The notes beneath the pieces were generated by a model, which was not told where the DNA came from, searched no databases, and was given only the letters and a program-made list of their open reading frames with translations. The position numbers and the translations under genes were made by a program. 64,000 bases of DNA from Muribaculaceae bacterium (lineage in GTDB: Bacteria; Bacteroidota; Bacteroidia; Bacteroidales; Muribaculaceae): contig JAFUKL010000010.1 of the NCBI GenBank assembly GCA_017473615.1, forward strand, positions 1 to 64,000. Reading direction: 5' to 3'. Shown one piece after another: positions 18,307-25,585 of the stretch; the first letter of the stretch is position 1; every line of letters starts with the position of its first letter.

Positions 18307-19338
18307 TTACGGCTCAGCCATCACTCGACTAAAACCGTCATTGCTCCATAATGCCATAGAATCCCTCCCTACTGCATAAATGAGCATCACACTCAAATCA
18401 TCACGTCCATGAAGAAACAGCTTACTACCTTCAAGCCCCATTACCATACAGGCTGTGGCGTATGCATCAGCAAGCATACAATTATTGGCGATAACCGTTG
18501 CACTCAATAAATCAGATACTTCAGGATAACCGGTGGCTGGATTCATTGTGTGTACAATCTTGCGTCCGTCCACCTCCATATAGTTACGGTAATTGCCCGA
18601 TGTCGCAATCCCGCCCTTATCAAGATTCACAATCACTGTGTTTTCATGATTCACGGCATCCATATCTTCCACCGGAGCATCTATAGATATTCGCCATTTT
18701 ATCCCCTTAGGATTAACTCCGTTTAAAGCTATTTCTCCTCCTACCTCAATCAAATAATTCTCTACTCCGTTACGGCGCAACATACGCCCTATTTCATCAC
18801 AAGCAAAGCCCTTGGCTATTGCACTGAAATCAAACTCGGTGCGTATGTCATTCTTAATTATATTTTTACCGTCAAACGAAGTCTTTTCTATTCCTACAAA
18901 CTCACGCACACTATCAATCACCGAACTATCCGGAATTATTCCGTTCTTATCCACAAAGCCCCATATTTTCATCAATGGCGATACCGTAGGGTCAAAAGCA
19001 CCTCCTGTTTCTCGATTAACATTCAGAGATGCCTTATACAATACAGCCAACATACTGTCTACTTCAATATTTTCACCTTTGTTTATTTTTGATATGAGTG
19101 ACGTTTTGTTAAACATTGACATGCTGTTGTCTACCGTTGTAAAAACATTCTGTATGGAATCATCAAACATTCTGTCACTCTCATACGTTATATTATATTG
19201 AGTAGTCCATACCACACCAGAACATGACCGATAAGACATTACGGAACGCACATTATACAACACCACAGCCACTACTATCACAATACCAGCCAACGTAAAA
19301 GTCCATACGCCGTTCTTATTTCTAAAAAAATCACTCAT
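18307..19338 (-). CDS. apbE: FAD:protein FMN transferase ApbE
   Basis: ApbE flavinylates Thr residues of membrane redox proteins such as NqrB/NqrC and RnfG/D with FMN from FAD, on the periplasmic side. The 343-residue protein has an N-terminal TM/signal anchor (FTLAGIVIVVAVVLYNV), the family motifs FDPTVSPLMKIWGF, FDFSAIAKGFACDEIG and the metal-site region HTMNPATGYPEVSD, ending with ADAYATACMVMG. No Nqr/Rnf genes are in the window. It is transcribed divergently from the DJ-1 gene. Confidence 0.92.
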   Translation of the reverse strand: MSDFFRNKNGVWTFTLAGIVIVVAVVLYNVRSVMSYRSCSGVVWTTQYNITYESDRMFDDSIQNVFTTVDNSMSMFNKTSLISKINKGENIEVDSMLAVLYKASLNVNRETGGAFDPTVSPLMKIWGFVDKNGIIPDSSVIDSVREFVGIEKTSFDGKNIIKNDIRTEFDFSAIAKGFACDEIGRMLRRNGVENYLIEVGGEIALNGVNPKGIKWRISIDAPVEDMDAVNHENTVIVNLDKGGIATSGNYRNYMEVDGRKIVHTMNPATGYPEVSDLLSATVIANNCMLADAYATACMVMGLEGSKLFLHGRDDLSVMLIYAVGRDSMALWSNDGFSRVMAEP

Positions 19339-19375
19339 AAAAAATATTTTTTACAAAAAGAATCTTTATTGACAA

Positions 19376-19403
19376 CAAAGTTATCGTTTTTTCTGTAACT
19401 TTG
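19376..19403. promoter_or_regulatory. Back-to-back -7 boxes for apbE and DJ-1 gene
   Basis: TAACTTTG occurs on the minus strand at 19383-19376 (apbE) and on the plus strand at 19396-19403 (DJ-1 gene). The two form a perfect inverted repeat of AACAAAGTTA and TAACTTTGTT around a 12-bp centre. Confidence 0.55.
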
Positions 19404-19434
19404 TTATCATAGTTAACTCAAAATTAATACGCTT

Positions 19435-20010
19435 ATGAAAAAGGCTTATGTATTTCTTGCCGAAGGATTTGAAGAAATCGAGGCATTGGCTACAGTTGAT
19501 ATTCTACGCAGAGCCGGTTTACAGACCGCTATAGTTACAATTTCATCTTCGCAGCAAGTAAAAGGCGCACATGGTGTCGAAGTCACTGCCGACATCACAC
19601 TGAGTGATGTCGTACACGATCTGAACGACTGGCTCATCTTACCGGGTGGTATGCCGGGTGCTACCAATCTTGCAGAATGCGAACAATTATGCGACATGCT
19701 CAAGGCTCATAACGAGCATAAAGGACATATTGCAGCCATCTGCGCATCTCCCGCCGTAGTTCTTGCCCCATTAGGCATTCTGGATGGAAAAGAAGCCACA
19801 TGCTATCCGGGATTTGAACAAGCTCTCAAAAATTGCAAAGTAGGATTCCGACCGGTTGTAATCGATGAAAATATCATCACCGCCAACGGACCGGGTAACA
19901 CAATTGCATTCGCTCTCGCCATAGTGGCTGCAGCACTATGCGAAGAGAAAGCAAGGGAAATAGCTGAGGGACTTCTCGTGTACACACCCCGACAAGACTA
20001 CAACTTTTAA
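19435..20010 (+). CDS. DJ-1/PfpI family protein (YajL/ThiJ-like)
   Basis: A 191-residue DJ-1 superfamily protein. It has the conserved Glu in LAEGFEEIEA (residues 8-17) that polarises the reactive cysteine, WLILPGGMPGATNL, and the nucleophile elbow AAICASPAVVLAP with Cys103. The closest subgroup by motif is YajL/DJ-1, implicated in oxidative stress protection and proposed deglycase or chaperone activity; the activity is debated. Monocistronic by position, with its own promoter box and a terminator behind. Confidence 0.88.
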   Translation: MKKAYVFLAEGFEEIEALATVDILRRAGLQTAIVTISSSQQVKGAHGVEVTADITLSDVVHDLNDWLILPGGMPGATNLAECEQLCDMLKAHNEHKGHIAAICASPAVVLAPLGILDGKEATCYPGFEQALKNCKVGFRPVVIDENIITANGPGNTIAFALAIVAAALCEEKAREIAEGLLVYTPRQDYNF

Positions 20011-20040
20011 GAGATTGTTCTAAGTTTCAATAAAAGGCAG

Positions 20041-20075
20041 TGTGCATTCTATGCAAATAACACATAGAATGCACA
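20041..20075. terminator. Bidirectional terminator between convergent genes
   Basis: Perfect 13-bp arms TGTGCATTCTATG (20041-20053) and CATAGAATGCACA (20063-20075), flanked by an A-rich left side and TTCTTTTCTT on the right. Serves the DJ-1 gene and the opposing histidine kinase gene. Confidence 0.75.
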
Positions 20076-20084
20076 ATTCTTTTC

Positions 20085-22073
20085 TTATTGCATCATTGAG
20101 AAATCGTAACCATCGGGAATAACAATCTTCACGCTCCACATTCCGGCTGTACTCGAGCCATATTCCAGAATGAGTTTATTTTCATTGCGTTCATTCAGCA
20201 TATGAATGGTTCTCATTACCACTTTCAACCCTGTTCCTATACGGCCGGCTACAGCACCGTGATTGCTGCCGTTGTTTTCAACCGTATTTTCAAGATTATT
20301 CTCAACATGCTTTATGCTCAAATTCAACCATTTTTCACCATCTGTTCCCCTAAGTCCATGTTTTAATGCGTTCTCGACAAATATCTGTATCATCATGGAA
20401 GGCAGATGATAATTATCCAAGTCTACACTGTCATCCACATCAAGTCTATAGGTAAAATCATCTCCCAAAGCTTTCCGCTCCAATTCCACATATATATTGA
20501 TAAACTCAATTTCATCACTTAGTGGCACTATGTACCGATCGCAAAGGTCAAGATTCATGCGCAACAGTCTTACAAGGCGGTTCACACCATCATTCTTCGC
20601 ATCGAGTTCGCGGTTCAACACATTGAAGATAAAATGCGGAGATACTCTGTTACGGATGTTTTCCACACGCAACGACATCAGCGAGCGCTCCATCTGTAAC
20701 CGTGTCACTGATTCTTTCTTTTTTCTGTAGGCAAAATACAACGCTGCAATTATAACAAGCAGAATTATCGCCACAACTACCGATGTGTTAAACATAGACA
20801 GCTCTTCCATCTCTTTTTCCTGCTCCCTGATTTTAATATTCCGGTGTAGCAAAGTAGTATCTTGGTCATAACGATATCGAATTTCAGCCATTTGGCTGCG
20901 AATCATCCGGCTGTTCAGCATACTGTCATATCGAGAAGCAAGCATTTCATAATCATAGGCATTACGAAAATCATTGGTTTTGGCATAATACTCCTGCAAG
21001 CGATGATAATGTAACGCTATATACTTGGGACGCAACACCATAGTGTCTATTTTTGCCAACGACAAATAACGGCGAGCCTCTGCCATATCATTCCTCCTTA
21101 AAGCCAATCCACCAAGAAGGCTGTTCATATAAAAGGATGTAGATTGATCTACTCCGGTTATAGATGAAAAACGCGTCTCTGCACTATTCAAATAATACGT
21201 TGCCGAATCAAGGCAATCCTTGTACATAAACACTTCCCCCATATTTGCCTCTGCTATAGCTATCAAATCAGACTGCCCTATTCCACAAGCCCTGAAATAA
21301 GCTTTTCGAAATATATTCAATGCCTCGTCATATCGTTTTTGAAAGTAGAGACTGTTCCCCAATGAATTGTAATAAAAAAACACATCAAAATCGGTAGCGT
21401 CGTTTACCAAATCACCAGCCTTACCAAAATACTTTCCACTCTCTGTGAAATTACCCATATCGGCATAAACCGAGCCTAACCCTGACAACACAGAAAAATC
21501 CATACTATGGTCACCTACGGAATCGGCTAAAAACAATGCCCTCCTGTAGAACTTCGCCGATGCTGCCATTCTTCCTTTTGAACGGTATAAATCAGCCAGA
21601 TTGATACACACATTGGTTAGGCGTTTCCAATCATTAGCCATTTGCATGCTTTTGTACGACTTTTTATAGCAAGCTATGGCTGAATCGGTATCTCCCATGC
21701 TATGCTGAACCATTCCCTCATGATTCCAGTATATACCGCTAACGATGAAAGCATCAGGATTACGGCGACAATAATCTGCCGCCCGTTCATGAGAGACATA
21801 ATAACTGTCTTTATCTCCGGCTATAAGACCGGCTATACCCCGAAACAAATCTAATTTATAGTAGCTGTCACTGTCTGACATCTCTTTTTGTACTTCGGCA
21901 AATGCCTTTTCTGCCTCCACAGGGATAATGTATATTGAATCGGAGAAACGCAACAAAACTTTATCGGCTTTGTCTTTATCCATAATACCTGCATCCGTAT
22001 GCTTACAACCGGAAACAGAAATAACCGCTCCTGATATCAGTATAGCGACTATAGAGAACAATTGTAGTTTCAT
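20085..22073 (-). CDS. TPR-containing LytS-type sensor histidine kinase
   Basis: A 662-residue membrane sensor kinase. An N-terminal signal with a lipobox-like VSVSGC (Cys23) precedes a long extracytoplasmic region of TPR-like repeats (about 90-400; for example AIACYKKSYKSMQ, SAKFYRRALFLADSVGD). One TM helix follows at 430-449, then a His_kinase domain with NRVSPHFIFNVLNREL (His480) and the ATPase motifs IFVENALKHGLRG and GTGLKVVM. ATG 22073 was chosen over 22163 because the upstream codon lies above a predicted promoter (TTTG 22124-22121, TAAATTTA 22101-22094, 19-bp spacing) and would destroy the signal peptide. The cognate LytTR regulator is immediately upstream. Confidence 0.88.
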   Translation of the reverse strand: MKLQLFSIVAILISGAVISVSGCKHTDAGIMDKDKADKVLLRFSDSIYIIPVEAEKAFAEVQKEMSDSDSYYKLDLFRGIAGLIAGDKDSYYVSHERAADYCRRNPDAFIVSGIYWNHEGMVQHSMGDTDSAIACYKKSYKSMQMANDWKRLTNVCINLADLYRSKGRMAASAKFYRRALFLADSVGDHSMDFSVLSGLGSVYADMGNFTESGKYFGKAGDLVNDATDFDVFFYYNSLGNSLYFQKRYDEALNIFRKAYFRACGIGQSDLIAIAEANMGEVFMYKDCLDSATYYLNSAETRFSSITGVDQSTSFYMNSLLGGLALRRNDMAEARRYLSLAKIDTMVLRPKYIALHYHRLQEYYAKTNDFRNAYDYEMLASRYDSMLNSRMIRSQMAEIRYRYDQDTTLLHRNIKIREQEKEMEELSMFNTSVVVAIILLVIIAALYFAYRKKKESVTRLQMERSLMSLRVENIRNRVSPHFIFNVLNRELDAKNDGVNRLVRLLRMNLDLCDRYIVPLSDEIEFINIYVELERKALGDDFTYRLDVDDSVDLDNYHLPSMMIQIFVENALKHGLRGTDGEKWLNLSIKHVENNLENTVENNGSNHGAVAGRIGTGLKVVMRTIHMLNERNENKLILEYGSSTAGMWSVKIVIPDGYDFSMMQ

Positions 22074-22093
22074 AAAAAAATGGAATTTGGCTA

Positions 22094-22124
22094 TAAATTT
22101 ACTACATTTTTTTAACTCGACAAA
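22094..22124 (-). promoter_or_regulatory. Probable promoter of the TPR kinase gene
   Basis: TTTG and TAAATTTA (one mismatch from TAnnTTTG) at 19-bp spacing on the minus strand, with the predicted start about 15 nt before ATG 22073. Confidence 0.4.
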
Positions 22125-22173
22125 CCGCACATCGATAAATGCGTCAAGAGTTAAAACGAACACCTCATACCAT

Positions 22174-22926
22174 CTACATCATTATAAACAATTCCTGCAA
22201 TCTTTTCCTGAATGTCCTGCCAAGAAGAATCTTTGCATCATTGAATGGAGGAAACAGCACCACATTATTCTGCCCTATCAACATTACATTGTTCACATTC
22301 ACTATATAAGACTGGTGTGTCTGCACAAAATATTTATGGTAGCCTAAAATGATATTTGCGCTTGTTCCTTTATGCAATGTTATATATGAGCCGTCACTCA
22401 ATGCCACTTCCCATATCTTACGCCGGGTGCTGTAACGGAAATATCCAATCTCAGATATACGTATCACCCTTATTTCGCTCGTCATAGTGGTTATGGCAAG
22501 CATATCGCCTTTATCCGAAACACTCGGTATAGGCGCAACAGCATTCTGTTTATATATATAATGTCTATATCGCTTAACTGCCTTGTCAAGTTCCTGCGGA
22601 AGTATCGGTTTCAGCAGATAATCATGCTCGTTTCTTATAAAAGCCTCCTTCTGATAGTCACCATATTTACCCGTGAACATAATCACATAGACATCGGCAT
22701 CATCTTGATTAAGTTTATCCAACAATTCCACTCCTGACATATCGGGTAATTCGATATCAAGGAACAATATGTCGGGATGCAATTCAATATATAATGAATA
22801 ACCTTGTTGTGCAGTACATGCTTTGCCCACTACCTCCATATCGGGGTAGTCGGCAAGCAAAACACACAAGTTGTTTATTGCTTTTTCGTCATCATCTATT
22901 ATTACTACTTTTTGCCTAGCGCACAT
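22174..22926 (-). CDS. LytTR-family response regulator
   Basis: A 250-residue regulator: receiver domain with acidic pocket DDD (11-13), phospho-acceptor Asp57 in ILFLDIELPDMSG and Lys near 107 in YLLKP; then a C-terminal LytTR DNA-binding domain from about 145 (ISEIGYFRYSTRRKIWEVALSDGSYITLHKG ... FVQTHQSYIVNVNNV). It precedes the TPR kinase by 100 bp on the same strand and is presumably its partner. The promoter carries a direct repeat with the geometry expected for LytTR binding, so autoregulation is likely. Confidence 0.9.
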   Translation of the reverse strand: MCARQKVVIIDDDEKAINNLCVLLADYPDMEVVGKACTAQQGYSLYIELHPDILFLDIELPDMSGVELLDKLNQDDADVYVIMFTGKYGDYQKEAFIRNEHDYLLKPILPQELDKAVKRYRHYIYKQNAVAPIPSVSDKGDMLAITTMTSEIRVIRISEIGYFRYSTRRKIWEVALSDGSYITLHKGTSANIILGYHKYFVQTHQSYIVNVNNVMLIGQNNVVLFPPFNDAKILLGRTFRKRLQELFIMM

Positions 22927-22992
22927 AATTAAGTGATTAATATAAGATTGTAGCAGTTTTATGGTTTAATAAGTATTCTCGGTTTTATGCTA

Positions 22993-23024
22993 CAAATTTA
23001 ACGCTATTAAAGAAATCTACCAAA
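22993..23024 (-). promoter_or_regulatory. Promoter of LytTR regulator gene
   Basis: TTTG (23024-23021) and TAAATTTG (23000-22993) on the minus strand, 20-bp spacing, full consensus. Predicted 5' UTR is about 60 nt. Confidence 0.65.
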
Positions 23025-23049
23025 CCGCATTTTCATCTCATGCAGATTT

Positions 23050-23080
23050 TAGTTACCATTCAGCAAATAATAGTTCCCAT
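23050..23080. repeat. Direct repeat, candidate LytTR operator
   Basis: TAGTTACCAT (23050-23059) and TAGTTCCCAT (23071-23080) match at 9 of 10 bases with a 21-bp period, two helical turns. They sit about 60-90 bp upstream of the predicted start of the LytTR regulator gene. The spacing fits LytTR operators; the sequence only partly matches published consensus. Confidence 0.5.
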
Positions 23081-23119
23081 ACGGTAATAATTAGAGATTA
23101 TTTGTGTACAATTTAAAAC

Positions 23120-23157
23120 AAATAGCGATGAGTAAACATTTTTACTCACCGCTATTT
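23120..23157 (-). terminator. Terminator of the ilv operon
   Basis: AAATAGCGGTGAGTAAA and TTTACTCATCGCTATTT on the minus strand pair over 17 bp with one G-U and a 4-nt loop, then TGTTTT. It follows the ilvC stop by 22 nt. Confidence 0.8.
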
Positions 23158-23179
23158 TCATATATTTTTAAAATACTTA

Positions 23180-24226
23180 TCAGTTATTTTCAGGACGAAG
23201 GCGGCGAACAACTTCACCTGTACGCCACATTTCGCTTTCGCGCAATGCCTTCAATTCTTCATTTAACTTTTCACGATAGTCCGGCTGGCTGTTAGTATCT
23301 ATTGAACGCTGAGCCTCATTGCCGCATGCCACTTCACTATACAACTTCTGGAATACGGGTTTTGTAGCATCGTGGAACGGACCCATCCAATCAAGAGCAC
23401 CACGCTGTGCTGTCGTCGAGCAGTTAGCATACATCCAATCCATACCCTTTTCTGCGAATAAAGGCATCAATGATTGTGTAAGTTCTTCTACGGTTTCATT
23501 GAATGCTTCAGATGGAGTGTGACCGTTTTCACGCAATACTTCATATTGAGCAAGAAGAAGACCTTGGATTGCACCCATCAAAGTACCACGTTCTCCGGTC
23601 AAATCGCTATAGACTTCACGCTTGAATGTAGTTTCGAACAAATAACCCGAACCAACACCGATACCTAACGCTAAGCAACGCTCCTTTGCACGACCTGTAG
23701 CATCTTGAAATACAGCGTAGCTTGAATTCAACCCGCGACCTTGAAGGAACATTGTACGCAATGAAGTTCCTGAACCCTTAGGAGCCACAAGTATAACATC
23801 TATGTCAGCAGGAGGTATGATACCTGTTCTCTCCTTATATGTGATACCGAAACCATGAGAAAAGTACAATGCCTTACCCGGAGTCAGGTGTTTCTTCAAA
23901 GAAGGCCATACGGCAATTTGTGCAGCATCCGAAAGAAGATACTCGATTATAGTACCGCGTTCTGCCGCTTCCTCTATCTCAAAAAGAGTTTCTCCCGGAA
24001 CCCAGCCGTCAGCCACAGCCTTATCCCAACTCTTACTGTTCTTTCTTTGTCCTACGATTACATTGAATCCATTGTCACGAAGATTCATACTTTGTCCCGG
24101 ACCTTGAACACCATAGCCGATAACGGCAATTGTTTCGTCCTTCAAAATTTCTCTCGCTTTTTCCAATGGAAACTCTTCGCGGGTCATTACATTTTCTTCA
24201 ACCCCGCCAAAATTCATTACTGCCAT
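23180..24226 (-). CDS. ilvC: Ketol-acid reductoisomerase
   Basis: Converts acetolactate or acetohydroxybutyrate to the dihydroxyacids with Mg2+ and NAD(P)H, the second common step of Val/Ile synthesis. The 348-residue protein has the Rossmann motif GYGVQGPGQ with the cofactor-specificity loop GQRKNSKS, the KGSGTSLR segment, the metal-binding DLTGERGTLMGAIQG and the C-terminal helical domain with ETVEELTQSLMPL. The size is that of the shorter class I form plus Bacteroidetes-specific changes. It is the last gene of the operon. Confidence 0.95.
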   Translation of the reverse strand: MAVMNFGGVEENVMTREEFPLEKAREILKDETIAVIGYGVQGPGQSMNLRDNGFNVIVGQRKNSKSWDKAVADGWVPGETLFEIEEAAERGTIIEYLLSDAAQIAVWPSLKKHLTPGKALYFSHGFGITYKERTGIIPPADIDVILVAPKGSGTSLRTMFLQGRGLNSSYAVFQDATGRAKERCLALGIGVGSGYLFETTFKREVYSDLTGERGTLMGAIQGLLLAQYEVLRENGHTPSEAFNETVEELTQSLMPLFAEKGMDWMYANCSTTAQRGALDWMGPFHDATKPVFQKLYSEVACGNEAQRSIDTNSQPDYREKLNEELKALRESEMWRTGEVVRRLRPENN

Positions 24227-24251
24227 AATTAATGAGTTTAAATTTAATATG

Positions 24252-25022
24252 TTAGTATCTTATCTTTAATAATTCTCTTTTTTCAAATACAATCCTTGCT
24301 CTGCAATTAATTTCCGGTTTACCATCAATCTCATGCAAAATTTCAAGTTTGACATCATCCGGTATATCTTCATTTACAGCCACACAATACGGTACACCTC
24401 CCAAGCATTCCTTCATATAAGCAATTTCAAACCGTTTCACGCGATTCAGCTCATAATGTTCCATTTGCCACTGATTCAGCAGCAATTCCACATAACGCAC
24501 ACTGTTAACATGACGATTAATATCGGTATCGGTATACCTGAATGTATTCACGCTCTTGCGGGCATTATCGACGGCTCTAAGCCTTGACTGCGGTTCAATG
24601 GGACATTTCTTGTCATAAACATTGCTTATTACATAGCTTAATTTGGATATATCCACCATTTCACGGGCAATGCTGTCAATCACCAACCAAATAGTGCGGG
24701 CATACCCCAAAGTTTCCCCTTTAGAATTGAGTATTTCAAAATTACGTTGCGAAAAGTATCGGTTATAACCTTCCACCCACGTTTGAATAGTATAAGGCTC
24801 ATTAACGTGCGGATAATCTTGCATTTCCACCGTCACCCTTGACAATACCCACGCCTGATTGTCTTCTACAAGCTTTGCATATCCTACACCCCATATATTG
24901 GCATGCTCTGTAGCTACTTCAATAAGCCTTGACACAAGCAACGGCAAAGGCATTTCCTTTTGAGGCGTACACTCTCCTGCCGTCAGGAAAAAATCATGTT
25001 TATAAAATTTAAGATTCTCCAT
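24252..25022 (-). CDS. Acyl-ACP thioesterase (FatA-type)
   Basis: A 256-residue double hot-dog protein of the acyl-ACP thioesterase family, which releases fatty acids from ACP. The N-terminal fold includes ATEHANIWGVGYAKLVEDNQAWVLSR and the C-terminal one TDTDINRHVNSVRYVELLLNQ, containing the N-H-V-N active-site pattern of plant FatA/FatB. It sits between ilvN and ilvC with 6-25 nt gaps, so it is co-transcribed with branched-chain amino acid genes. Placement in this operon is known from other Bacteroidales; a link to branched-chain fatty acid supply is a reasonable inference but unproven. Confidence 0.88.
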   Translation of the reverse strand: MENLKFYKHDFFLTAGECTPQKEMPLPLLVSRLIEVATEHANIWGVGYAKLVEDNQAWVLSRVTVEMQDYPHVNEPYTIQTWVEGYNRYFSQRNFEILNSKGETLGYARTIWLVIDSIAREMVDISKLSYVISNVYDKKCPIEPQSRLRAVDNARKSVNTFRYTDTDINRHVNSVRYVELLLNQWQMEHYELNRVKRFEIAYMKECLGGVPYCVAVNEDIPDDVKLEILHEIDGKPEINCRARIVFEKRELLKIRY

Positions 25023-25028
25023 AATTAA

Positions 25029-25577
25029 TCACATCAGTTCTTCCTTATCCCGTTTTCGTTCCTCTATGAACATGGTTACATATTCATTTATATCTTTTGT
25101 CACAGCCACACGACCGCTGCGAACAAACTGGCGAATATCATGACACTTCAAATCCTCAAACAAAGCCTCTGTTTCCTCGGGATGCCCCGTTTTTTCCAAT
25201 ATTGTATAGTCGCGTGACATTTCCAGAATTCTCGCATTATACTTGCGAATAATCTTCTCAAGGTTAGGTTCTTCAAGAAGTTTCTCCGTAGGCACTTTAT
25301 ATAGTGCTATCTCTTGATAAATTATTTCATCATCGGTATAATAGAACGATTTCAGCACACCAATTCTTTTCTCAATCTGTTTCACCAGTTTTTCAATAGT
25401 CTCACGGTCACTGAATGATGTAATTGTGAACTTATGTACCCCCTTTATTGATGAAGGCGAAACAGAAAGGCTCTCTATATTCAACTTACGGCGAGTATAG
25501 ATAATTGAAATCTGGTTCAGAAGACCTACGCGGTTTTCCGAAAATATTGTCACTGTATATAATGTCTTTTCTTCCAT
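25029..25577 (-). CDS. ilvN: Acetolactate synthase small subunit
   Basis: Regulatory subunit of acetohydroxyacid synthase; binds valine and confers feedback inhibition. The 182-residue protein begins with an ACT domain (TVTIFSENRVGLLNQISIIYTRRKLNIESLSVS, residues 7-40) followed by the ACT-associated C-terminal domain (IALYKVPTE, YNARILEMSRDYTILEKTGHPEE). It lies 8 nt after ilvB. Size agrees with the long form (about 160-180 residues). Confidence 0.94.
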   Translation of the reverse strand: MEEKTLYTVTIFSENRVGLLNQISIIYTRRKLNIESLSVSPSSIKGVHKFTITSFSDRETIEKLVKQIEKRIGVLKSFYYTDDEIIYQEIALYKVPTEKLLEEPNLEKIIRKYNARILEMSRDYTILEKTGHPEETEALFEDLKCHDIRQFVRSGRVAVTKDINEYVTMFIEERKRDKEELM

Positions 25578-25585
25578 TGTTCTCG

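Noticed and set aside
22074..22163. N-terminal extension of the TPR kinase from ATG 22163
   Set aside because: It lies upstream of a predicted promoter and would bury the signal peptide.
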